The notes under the pieces were generated by a model. That model searched no databases. It was not told the DNA's origin and saw nothing but the letters and a program-made list of their open reading frames with translations. A stretch of 28,870 nucleotides of DNA from an uncultured Methanomassiliicoccales archaeon. Lineage in GTDB: Archaea; Thermoplasmatota; Thermoplasmata; SG8-5. This document shows, piece after piece, positions 22,907-28,870 of the stretch (the stretch's first letter is position 1; each line of letters starts with the position of its first letter). The stretch lies in assembly GCA_938004075.1 (NCBI GenBank), contig CALKWP010000020.1:1-28870 (forward strand). The letters run 5' to 3'. Both the position numbers and the translations under genes were made by a program.

Positions 22907-23293
22907 ATGAACCTTATTCAGTTGTTTACTGCTGTTTCCATCACCCTCTCAGGGGCCGCGTTCGCCGCTGACGGCCACAACCACGCCCATGAACACAAAG
23001 GTTTGCAGGGCGGCGTCGTTGCCGAGGCAAATCACCTCGACTTCGAACTGGTTGCCAAGCCGGATAACATTCGGCTCTTTGTTCGAGACCACGACAAACC
23101 CTTGAATGTAAGAGAAGGCTCTGCCAAGCTGACCTTGCTCACTGGCACCGACAAGTTCGAGGTTACCTTGGCTCCGGCCGGTGATGCGCTGGAGACCAAG
23201 GGTACATTTGCGGTCACTCAGGGCACGAAAGCAGTCGCTGTCGTGAGCCTCCCCGGCAAGAAAGTGGCAACTGTACGTTTCGTCGTTCAATAA
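22907..23293 (+). CDS. Small His-tagged periplasmic protein Y closing the czc operon
   Basis: I do not recognise a named family. The 128-residue product has a signal peptide (about 1-20, ending AFA). The mature N-terminus is ADGHNHAHEHKGLQGGVV, with five His residues in a short span that would suit divalent metal binding. The rest is a beta-rich domain (FELVAKPDNIRLFVRDHDKP ... SAKLTLLTGTDKFEVTLAPAG) that aligns by eye with the domain in the 18086-18625 product. AAGGAA lies upstream of the ATG and the gene follows czcA by 24 bases. A terminator follows, so it is the last gene of the operon. By analogy with CusF it may load metal into the pump; this is inference. Confidence 0.85.
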   Translation: MNLIQLFTAVSITLSGAAFAADGHNHAHEHKGLQGGVVAEANHLDFELVAKPDNIRLFVRDHDKPLNVREGSAKLTLLTGTDKFEVTLAPAGDALETKGTFAVTQGTKAVAVVSLPGKKVATVRFVVQ

Positions 23294-23341
23294 AGCATTT
23301 TCTGGGGCTTTGCCAGTTGTTGAACGCTTCGAATTGCATCA

Positions 23342-23368
23342 AATGCCCTCCTAGAGTTGGAGGGCATT
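23342..23368 (+). terminator. Intrinsic terminator of the czc operon
   Basis: A perfect 10-bp stem, AATGCCCTCC (23342-23351) with GGAGGGCATT (23359-23368), and a 7-base loop are followed by a T-rich run (TGTTTATTT). It lies 48 bases after the last czc gene. Read from the other strand it could also stop the leftward ars transcript about 95 bases beyond arsA, though the T-run on that side is poor. Confidence 0.9.
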
Positions 23369-23462
23369 GTTTATTTAGAAAGCAGAACCGGCCATTAGCA
23401 AACGATAGATAGAGTTTTCATGAATTCACGTTGTAAATGAATGAGTGGCTCCCGGCGCTTAG

Positions 23463-25214
23463 CTATTGTCCAGCTAGATGCCCCAAACCAACCTCTCCCA
23501 CCGGGGCCTCAGCCAGCCACGGTATCAGCGCTGATTGCCGGGACAAGCTGTCCGCGACCCGGCGAATGAAGGGCACCTCATAGGCACCACGCTGACAGAG
23601 AACGGGGTGGGTCGTACCACTCGCCAGGAGTGACTGGTTGATAACCCAGGCATGCGGTTCTATACCAGCACGAGACAAGTCGGCACTGAGGCGCTCGGCT
23701 TCATGGACAGGAGTTGCTTCCGGCAGTGTGACGATAAGGACGCGAGTGAAGCTGGCATCCCGCAGACGGGGCAGCAACTGGCGAACCGCCTCGGGCATAT
23801 CGCCCTGAGTACGCATTACTTCACGATGATAGGCTTCGGCAGCATCGAGAAGCAGGATGGTGTGGCCGGTCGGCGCCGTATCGAGCACGACAAATCCGTT
23901 CCTGCCTTCATCGACAGTGCGAGCGAAAGCTCGGAATACTGCAATTTCCTCAGTGCACGGGGAACGCAGGTCTTCTTCGAGCATCGCCCGCCCGCCGGCG
24001 TCGAGCTGTTTGCTGGCCTTTGCCAGGACCTCTTTGGTGTACTGCTGTACTTCCAGCGAGGGGTCGATGCGGGTGACCGTGAGACCGGGAACTACACCAT
24101 CAATCGCTGCGGCAGTGTGTGCGGCCGGGTCAGTGGTCGACAGAACGACCTTGTGCCCGTTCTTGGCCAAAGCGACAGCAATAGCCGCCGCCACGGTCGT
24201 CTTGCCGACGCCGCCTTTGCCCATAGTCATGATGACACCGTGACCGGTCGAAGCAATTTCCTCAATGAGGCCACTGAGATTTGGGGGCAAGTCAGTGTCG
24301 GGCATCGCATAGCTGATGGGTGGTACCACGCTCTCTGGATAAACCATCTCGCGTAGCGCCTCCAATCCAACGGTGCCACGAGGCAAGAAGGGAATCTGGG
24401 TCTGGGGCAATCCAGCCAACTCAAGGGGCATAGTTTCCAATGCCTTGGACGCCCGGGCGAGCATGGCTGTAGCAATCGCATCACCCGCAGGGTCACTGGA
24501 AAACAAGCCATTGATGACTAATATCTGGTTGCGAATCTCTAGGTCGCTCAGTTCCAGGCGGGTACGGTTGGCTTCGCGCAATGAAGCTGAATCAGCCCGG
24601 GCCACCAAGATGACGGTCGTATCCTCGGCGCTGGACAATCGTTCGACGGTCGCCGCGTACAGGGCCTTTTGCTTCTCCAGGCCCGCCAACGGGCCAAGAC
24701 AGGAAGCACCACCGGTCGATGAAGAGATGAACTCGTCCCAGGCTGAAGGCAAGGTCAGCAAGCGTAGCGTATGGCCTGTGGGCGCGGTATCGAAAATGAC
24801 ATGCTCAAACTCTGCTGTAGCCGACGGGTCACCGAGCAGCTTCGAGAACTCATCAAAAGCAGCAATCTCGACCGTACACGCTCCAGAGAACTGCTCTTCC
24901 ATGCTCTGGATGGCCGCCGCCGGCAATATTCCCCGGTAAGGCCCAACCATTCGCTCACGGTAGGCGTGTGCAGCTGCCTCCGGGTCAATGTTCAATGCGA
25001 AAAGCCCTGGCGCGCCTGGAATGGCGGTCGGCGCCTGACTCAAACCAATACCCAACACTTCATCCAGGTTTGAGGCCGGGTCAGTGCTGACAATGAGCAC
25101 CTTCTTTCCAGCCTCGGTCAGCGCCAGACCGGTGGCGCATGAAAGGGAGGTTTTACCGACACCGCCCTTGCCTGTAAAGAACAAGTAGCGGGTCTGAATG
25201 TTAGGCAGAGGCAT
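23463..25214 (-). CDS. arsA: Arsenite-stimulated ATPase ArsA
   Basis: Cytosolic ATPase (583 residues) that energises arsenite export with the membrane permease. Two homologous halves each carry a deviant Walker A loop: GKGGVGKTS at about 15-23 and GKGGVGKTT at about 332-340. Each half also has the DTAPTGHT signature (about 142-149 and 445-452). The three As(III)/Sb(III)-binding cysteines of plasmid R773 ArsA (113, 172, 422) have counterparts at Cys113, Cys172 and Cys420. Length is typical. AAGGG precedes the ATG by eight bases, and the gene follows arsD by 12. It is unusual only in being coupled to an Acr3-type permease rather than ArsB, a combination that does occur in other bacteria. Confidence 0.96.
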   Translation of the reverse strand: MPLPNIQTRYLFFTGKGGVGKTSLSCATGLALTEAGKKVLIVSTDPASNLDEVLGIGLSQAPTAIPGAPGLFALNIDPEAAAHAYRERMVGPYRGILPAAAIQSMEEQFSGACTVEIAAFDEFSKLLGDPSATAEFEHVIFDTAPTGHTLRLLTLPSAWDEFISSSTGGASCLGPLAGLEKQKALYAATVERLSSAEDTTVILVARADSASLREANRTRLELSDLEIRNQILVINGLFSSDPAGDAIATAMLARASKALETMPLELAGLPQTQIPFLPRGTVGLEALREMVYPESVVPPISYAMPDTDLPPNLSGLIEEIASTGHGVIMTMGKGGVGKTTVAAAIAVALAKNGHKVVLSTTDPAAHTAAAIDGVVPGLTVTRIDPSLEVQQYTKEVLAKASKQLDAGGRAMLEEDLRSPCTEEIAVFRAFARTVDEGRNGFVVLDTAPTGHTILLLDAAEAYHREVMRTQGDMPEAVRQLLPRLRDASFTRVLIVTLPEATPVHEAERLSADLSRAGIEPHAWVINQSLLASGTTHPVLCQRGAYEVPFIRRVADSLSRQSALIPWLAEAPVGEVGLGHLAGQ

Positions 25215-25226
25215 GATTCGGCCCTT

Positions 25227-25592
25227 TCAGCAGGTGCCCGGCTTGCAGCCGCAGCTTCCCAGTTTGACGCGTGGTTTTTCGGCAGTGGTCAGGGTAATGT
25301 CCAGCTTCTGCGCCAACTGCTGGCGTGAAGGGTAGATGCCGGTGGTTACGATATGGCCATCGACGGCAACGATAGGCAGACGGTCCATGCCGCCTTCCAT
25401 TTCCTTGACTACGGCCGGGTTGGCGACAAAGGCCTGCGGCTCTTGGCCGAGGTTGTAACGCTGCACCGTAATGCCATGTTCTTCGACCCACTTGAGGTCT
25501 GCTGCAAACTGAGCCAGCACCGGGTCGATTTCCACCCCGCAAACACCGGTGGAACAGCACATCGCCGGGTCAAACACTTCGAGTTTCTTCAT
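25227..25592 (-). CDS. arsD: Arsenic metallochaperone ArsD
   Basis: Cytosolic chaperone (121 residues) that passes As(III) to ArsA and raises its affinity. The essential cysteines Cys12, Cys13 and Cys18 (MCCSTGVCG) are all present. A C-terminal Cys cluster (SCGCKPGTC, Cys114, 116, 121) resembles the vicinal pairs of R773 ArsD. The core has the thioredoxin-like LPIVAVDG segment. Its ATG overlaps the stop of the upstream acetyltransferase gene by four bases, and arsA follows after 12 bases, so the chaperone and its partner are made together. Confidence 0.95.
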   Translation of the reverse strand: MKKLEVFDPAMCCSTGVCGVEIDPVLAQFAADLKWVEEHGITVQRYNLGQEPQAFVANPAVVKEMEGGMDRLPIVAVDGHIVTTGIYPSRQQLAQKLDITLTTAEKPRVKLGSCGCKPGTC

Positions 25593-26068
25593 GATGGACT
25601 CCTTGAATCATGCGTGTAAAGCGCCATCCGCAGACATGGGTGCGTCTGCGGACACAGATGGGTAAATTCGGAAAGTTTGCGCAGCGCCTCAGGAACTGCG
25701 GCACGGGAGATTTCGGTGCATCCAAGGTTGAGAAAGAAGGCCTGGGAATCCGCGTCGTTGGGAATCAAATAAACTGCCTGAAGCCCCCAATCTCTGGCGA
25801 GCTCCTGGCACGCGATGACCAAGCGCTTCCCGAGCCCAGAGCCCCGCTGGCCTGCCAGAACAGCAACTGAGCGGAGCAAGGCTTCGTCGCCAGAACGCTC
25901 AAGCCCGCTAACCCCAATAACCTTGCCTTCCTGGACAGCGACAAAAAAGCCCTCCAGCTTTCCTGTTGAAAGGTCGCTAGCCGGAAGTTGGCAATCGCTC
26001 AGGAGCTGACGGGTGGCCTCTAGGTCATCCATCTTTGCCGAGCGAATCAGGACATCAGGCGCGTTCAT
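25589..26068 (-). CDS. arsN2: GNAT acetyltransferase of the ars operon (ArsN2-like)
   Basis: A 159-residue GNAT-fold protein. The acetyl-CoA loop is QRGSGLGKRLV (about 84-94), preceded by the beta-4 strand LLRSVAVLA. The C-terminus has the EFTHLCPQTHPCLRMAL pattern seen in ArsN2 proteins of arsenic operons. ArsN1 acetylates phosphinothricin-like arsenicals; the substrate of ArsN2 is less certain and may be an organoarsenical. The start overlaps the acr3 stop by 14 bases with no strong ribosome site, and the stop overlaps arsD by four, so it depends on translational coupling. It fits the arsenic operon well, but its reaction is not shown by the sequence. Confidence 0.82.
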   Translation of the reverse strand: MNAPDVLIRSAKMDDLEATRQLLSDCQLPASDLSTGKLEGFFVAVQEGKVIGVSGLERSGDEALLRSVAVLAGQRGSGLGKRLVIACQELARDWGLQAVYLIPNDADSQAFFLNLGCTEISRAAVPEALRKLSEFTHLCPQTHPCLRMALYTHDSRSPS

Positions 26069-27125
26069 ACCAAGGTTTGGATGCGTTCACTACCTTAACC
26101 ACCAGCAGCATGACTGGCACCTCGATAAGGACGCCGACGACAGTGGCCAGGGCTGCTCCGGATTCAAAGCCGAACAGGCTAATGGCTGCCGCAACGGCCA
26201 GTTCGAAGAAATTGGAAGCACCAATCAACGCTGACGGACAGGCAATGTTGTGCTTCTCGCCGACCACCTTGTTTAGCCAATACGCCAAGGCTGAATTAAA
26301 AAACACCTGAATGAGGATGGGCACAGCGAGCAGCGCAATGACGACTGGCTGCTTGATGATGGCTTCGCCCTGGAAAGCGAAGAGCAGGACCAAGGTCGCC
26401 AGCAGCGCTGAAATCGACCATGGTCCAATTTTGGCCATGGCGGCATCGAAGGCAGCCTGTCCCTTGGCCAGCAGGGCTTTGCGCCAAAGTTGAGCCAAAA
26501 TGACCGGAATCACGATGTACAGGACCACGGAAGTCAGCAGCGTGTCCCACGGCACCGTGATGGCCGAAAGGCCTAGCAGAAAGGCTACTAGCGGCGCAAA
26601 GGCAACCACCATGATGGAGTCGTTCAGCGCAACCAGCGACAGGGTAAACAGCGGGTCGCCATTCGACAGACGGCTCCAGACGAAAACCATGGCGGTGCAA
26701 GGTGCGGCAGCCAATAGGATGAGGCCGGCGATGTAGCTGTCGAGTTGGTCGGCGGGGAGCATCGGTGCAAACAAGTTGCGAATGAAGAACCAGCCTAGAA
26801 AAGCCATCGAGAACGGTTTGACCAGCCAGTTTACGAACAGCGTGACGCCGATACCGCGGACGTGCTGCTTCACTTCATGCAGAGCACTGAAATTGACCTT
26901 GACCAGCATCGGGATAATCATGACCCAGATGAGTAGGCCCACCGGGAGATTGACCTGCGCCACTTCCATGTGGCCGATAGCCTGGAACACGCTAGGCGCC
27001 ATCTGGCCGGCGATGATGCCGGCGATGATGCAGAGAAAGACCCAGACGGTGAGATAGCGCTCGAAGACGCTCATTGGAGCGCCGGCGGCGACCTTGGCGG
27101 TGACTTCACATTGGACAGCAGACAT
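26055..27125 (-). CDS. acr3: Arsenite efflux permease Acr3
   Basis: Inner-membrane As(III) exporter of the Acr3/BART superfamily, 356 residues with about ten hydrophobic segments. The family motif AAPCTAMVFVWS contains the conserved membrane-embedded Cys required for transport. GLLIWVMIIPMLVKVNF and the C-terminal ALIGASNFFELAVAAAISLFG are also typical. It is not ArsB. A strong AAGGAG lies six bases before the ATG. It follows arsC by nine bases. ArsA downstream could convert it from a secondary carrier to an ATP-driven pump, as in related operons; that is inference. Confidence 0.96.
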   Translation of the reverse strand: MSAVQCEVTAKVAAGAPMSVFERYLTVWVFLCIIAGIIAGQMAPSVFQAIGHMEVAQVNLPVGLLIWVMIIPMLVKVNFSALHEVKQHVRGIGVTLFVNWLVKPFSMAFLGWFFIRNLFAPMLPADQLDSYIAGLILLAAAPCTAMVFVWSRLSNGDPLFTLSLVALNDSIMVVAFAPLVAFLLGLSAITVPWDTLLTSVVLYIVIPVILAQLWRKALLAKGQAAFDAAMAKIGPWSISALLATLVLLFAFQGEAIIKQPVVIALLAVPILIQVFFNSALAYWLNKVVGEKHNIACPSALIGASNFFELAVAAAISLFGFESGAALATVVGVLIEVPVMLLVVKVVNASKPWYERA

Positions 27126-27134
27126 GGCGACTCC

Positions 27135-27548
27135 TTACAGGCCCAAGGCTTCGCGGACAGCCGGCACTAGACGGGCACGAATGTCGTCGCGGACGGCCAG
27201 AAAGCTCTCCAGCGGCTCGCCATGGGGGTCATGGAAACCGACGTGAATGCGCTTCACTGGGCGCGGGAAGATGGGGCAGGTTTCCTTGGCGTTGTCGCAG
27301 ACGCTCACCACGAGGTCGATGTCCTGGTCCATGACCTCTTCGACAGTCTTGGGGTGCAGGCCATCAATTGGCAAACCGCCGAGCTTCAGTGCCTCGATGG
27401 CGCCATCCGCCACCTTGGGCTGGGGTTGCGTGCCGGCGGAGATGCCGCGGATGAGGCCGGCCAGGTCGTGGTTCAGGATGGCTTCGCCCATTTGGGAGCG
27501 GCAGGAATTCCCCGTGCAAAGGACGAGGACGGTTTTGGGCTTGTTCAT
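27135..27548 (-). CDS. arsC: Arsenate reductase ArsC (thioredoxin-linked, LMW-phosphatase type)
   Basis: Cytosolic enzyme (137 residues) reducing arsenate to arsenite for export. It has the low-molecular-weight phosphatase loop VLCTGNSCRSQMGEA with the nucleophilic Cys near residue 10. The second and third redox cysteines sit in SVCDNAKETCPIFP, the pattern of the three-Cys thioredoxin-dependent class rather than the glutaredoxin-linked R773 class. Two ATGs are possible (27548 and 27554). The later one has AAGAG at a better distance and is chosen; the earlier would overlap the arsR stop. acr3 follows nine bases downstream. Confidence 0.93.
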   Translation of the reverse strand: MNKPKTVLVLCTGNSCRSQMGEAILNHDLAGLIRGISAGTQPQPKVADGAIEALKLGGLPIDGLHPKTVEEVMDQDIDLVVSVCDNAKETCPIFPRPVKRIHVGFHDPHGEPLESFLAVRDDIRARLVPAVREALGL

Positions 27549-27553
27549 GGTCA

Positions 27554-27913
27554 TTACTCTTGGGATTCGGGTTTCTTGGTCCGGCGCTTGGCAACGGTGT
27601 CGCAGGCTGCTGTCTTCGGCAGGCATGCCTTGCCTTGGCAACAGTTGTGGGTCAGGAAGGCAATCAACTCGTCCATCGTCTCGTATTCTGCGGAGTAGTG
27701 GATGAAGCGGCTCTCGCGCTCGCCTTTGATGAGGCCAACGCGACTCAGGTGCGACAGATGGAAGGACAACGTGGCATTCGGGATGCTCAGTTGTTCGCCA
27801 ATGGCAGAGGCGTTGATTCCTTCTGGGCCTGCTTCTACGAGCAGTCGGAAGATGGCGAGGCGGGACTCGTGCCCGAGGGCAGCAAGGATTTCGGCGGCGT
27901 TTAAGGCATCCAT
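27554..27913 (-). CDS. arsR: ArsR-family arsenite-responsive repressor
   Basis: Winged-helix repressor (119 residues) of the SmtB/ArsR family that leaves DNA on binding As(III). The recognition region reads ISPNATLSFHLSHL-like (actual IPNATLSFHLSHLSRVGLI, about 44-62). The R773-type ELCVCDL motif is absent. Instead three cysteines cluster near the C-terminus, Cys91, Cys92 and Cys97 (NCCQGKAC), matching the Acidithiobacillus ferrooxidans ArsR type (95, 96, 102). It heads the arsenic operon. The start codon lies inside the operator and there is no properly spaced ribosome site, so the message may be almost leaderless. Confidence 0.94.
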   Translation of the reverse strand: MDALNAAEILAALGHESRLAIFRLLVEAGPEGINASAIGEQLSIPNATLSFHLSHLSRVGLIKGERESRFIHYSAEYETMDELIAFLTHNCCQGKACLPKTAACDTVAKRRTKKPESQE

Positions 27914-27948
27914 ATTTCCAAGTTTATAGAAATATGGATGCGAGTCAA
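27907..27948 (-). promoter_or_regulatory. ars operator and promoter overlapping the arsR start codon
   Basis: A perfect 12-bp inverted repeat, CATCCATATTTC (27907-27918) and GAAATATGGATG (27929-27940), flanks a 10-base centre and includes the arsR start codon. On the minus strand TTGACT (27943-27948) is a good -35 and TAAACT, 16 bases later, a fair -10 inside the dyad. ArsR bound here would block both promoter elements. The dyad is certain; the promoter call is by eye. Confidence 0.85.
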
Positions 27949-28121
27949 ATGACGGTTTTGTTGCAACAGGAGTACGCAGCCTCAGGCCTCTTGGGCGTGA
28001 CCGAGTTGCTTGGCGGTCCGCTATGCTACACAGACCGGCCTCACACGAAACGGGGAGGCAATGGCTCCTTGTGGCCGGTAGCTGCCCGCTTGCCTCTGGC
28101 CATTACACCGATATTCGGTGG

Positions 28122-28870
28122 TCAGCTGCGATGAGATTGGGTGGTCAACTCATTCGAAATTTCGCCGGCCGGCCGGCGGGCGTAGCGGGCGATGCGCACA
28201 TCCACCGTCAGCACCAATTCGCTGAGCGCCGCCGCCCGGGCCCGGCCTTCGGCGCTGGCCCGGTAGAGGTGGGGCGTCATGGCCAGCAGGTCGGCGATGG
28301 CTTCCTGGCTGTCGAGGCGCAGCGCAAAGCGCACGCCATCTTCCGCCAGCCGGGCGAAGCCGTCCGGGGCTGAGGAATCGGCCGGGCGCTGGGGTTTCAG
28401 CGTCGGGTAGATGATCTCGCGCAGTTCGCGCAGGTGGTCCGGCCCGGCATCGACCTGCACGAGCTGGCCGCCCGGCTTGAGGACGCGGGCGAATTCGCCG
28501 TAAACCGGGAAGCCGAACAGGCACAGCAGGCGGTCGACTGTGCCATCGAGCACGGGCAGCCGGGCGTTGGTGCCGACCACCCAGTTGGGCCGCGCGTCCT
28601 GCCGGGCAGCGGCGAGCACCGCCCATTTCGAGATGTCGAGGCCGAGCACGGCCAGCGTCTTGTTCGCCGTCGTGGCGGCTGCCGCCAACTGGCGCAGGTA
28701 GTAGCCTTCGCCGCAGCCGGCATCGAGGCAGGCTGCCTCGTTCGGCAGGCCGTCCAGCGTGGCGCGGGCGACGGCTTCGGCGATGGGCTGGTAGTGGCCG
28801 GCGTTGAGGAAACGGCGGCGGGCGGCGACCATCTCCTTGCTGTCGCCGGGGTCGAGCGAGCGCTTGTGCT
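28122..28870 (-). CDS. rlmA: 23S rRNA (guanine-N1)-methyltransferase RlmA, partial
   Basis: SAM-dependent methyltransferase resembling RlmA, which modifies G745 of 23S rRNA. The reading frame stays open to the right edge, so the N-terminus (with the zinc-binding cysteines of the family) lies outside the window. Visible features are the family segment HKRSLDPGDSKEM, then RRRFLNAGHYQP, SAM motif I LDAGCGEGYYLRQL, and the motif II to III region ending in the DRLLCLFGFP stretch and FARVLKPGGQLV. An internal ATG at 28832 is not the true start. GC content is clearly higher than in the metal genes, so this looks like host core sequence. The last residues (about EISNELTTQSHRS) may have been changed by the neighbouring junction. 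Confidence 0.85.
   Translation of the reverse strand, partial: HKRSLDPGDSKEMVAARRRFLNAGHYQPIAEAVARATLDGLPNEAACLDAGCGEGYYLRQLAAAATTANKTLAVLGLDISKWAVLAAARQDARPNWVVGTNARLPVLDGTVDRLLCLFGFPVYGEFARVLKPGGQLVQVDAGPDHLRELREIIYPTLKPQRPADSSAPDGFARLAEDGVRFALRLDSQEAIADLLAMTPHLYRASAEGRARAAALSELVLTVDVRIARYARRPAGEISNELTTQSHRS

Noticed and set aside
23652..24356. Plus-strand open frame of 234 codons opposite arsA
   Set aside because: arsA is unambiguous on the minus strand with both Walker loops; the opposite frame has no recognisable domain.
27222..27698. Plus-strand open frames opposite arsC and arsR
   Set aside because: They are shadows of two genes with clear catalytic and metal-binding motifs.
27949..28121. 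Possible small gene or CRISPR/attachment site between arsR and rlmA
   Set aside because: No repeat array, tRNA end or ORF with a ribosome site is visible; only the short GGTGGTCA repeat was kept as a weak boundary clue.

Overview
The window is a multi-metal resistance block from a Gram-negative, most likely betaproteobacterial, chromosome or large plasmid. A Rhodocyclales-type organism is a guess from gene style and moderately high GC; nothing in the window proves it. Almost every base from 155 to 27913 is coding, and the genes fall into four metal modules. No integrase, transposase, tRNA or attachment site is visible.

Module 1 (155-13013), monovalent copper/silver. A CusS/CusR-type two-component pair reads leftward. 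Facing it are a membrane-anchored cytochrome c, a DUF411/CopG protein, a CusF-like chaperone, a CusCBA-type tripartite RND pump (CusB carries its own C-terminal CusF domain), an HD-GYP protein with a Cys/His-rich N-terminus, and a SilP/CopA-like P1B-type ATPase. Two near-identical candidate operators lie at the same distance from likely -10 elements, before the cytochrome and before copG, and suggest CusR control of both.

Module 2 (13030-16235), divalent soft metals (Cd/Pb/Zn). A MerR-family CadR-like regulator, followed by a YnfA-like small membrane protein, is divergent from a CadA/ZntA-type P1B ATPase. The promoter between them is a textbook MerR-type one with a 19-bp spacer and a 19-bp dyad.

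Module 3 (16273-23293), a CzcI-CzcC-X-CzcB-CzcA-Y efflux operon. X and Y are small periplasmic proteins that appear to share one beta-rich domain and carry Asp-Gly-His N-termini. The czcI-czcC gap holds three nested inverted repeats, so it may be a structured RNA. A strong intrinsic terminator at 23342-23368 closes the operon.

Module 4 (27913 down to 23463, minus strand), arsenic: arsR-arsC-acr3-arsN2-arsD-arsA. ArsR represses from a 12-bp perfect inverted repeat that covers its own start codon. ArsC reduces arsenate, Acr3 exports arsenite, ArsD hands As(III) to the ArsA ATPase, and ArsN2 is a GNAT acetyltransferase.

Beyond about 28122 composition becomes clearly more GC-rich and an rlmA-type 23S rRNA methyltransferase runs off the right edge. 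This looks like ordinary host sequence and puts the right boundary of the resistance block near 27941-28140. The least explained parts are the Cys-rich HD-GYP protein in the copper operon, the X/Y protein pair around CzcB-CzcA, and the nested repeats between czcI and czcC.
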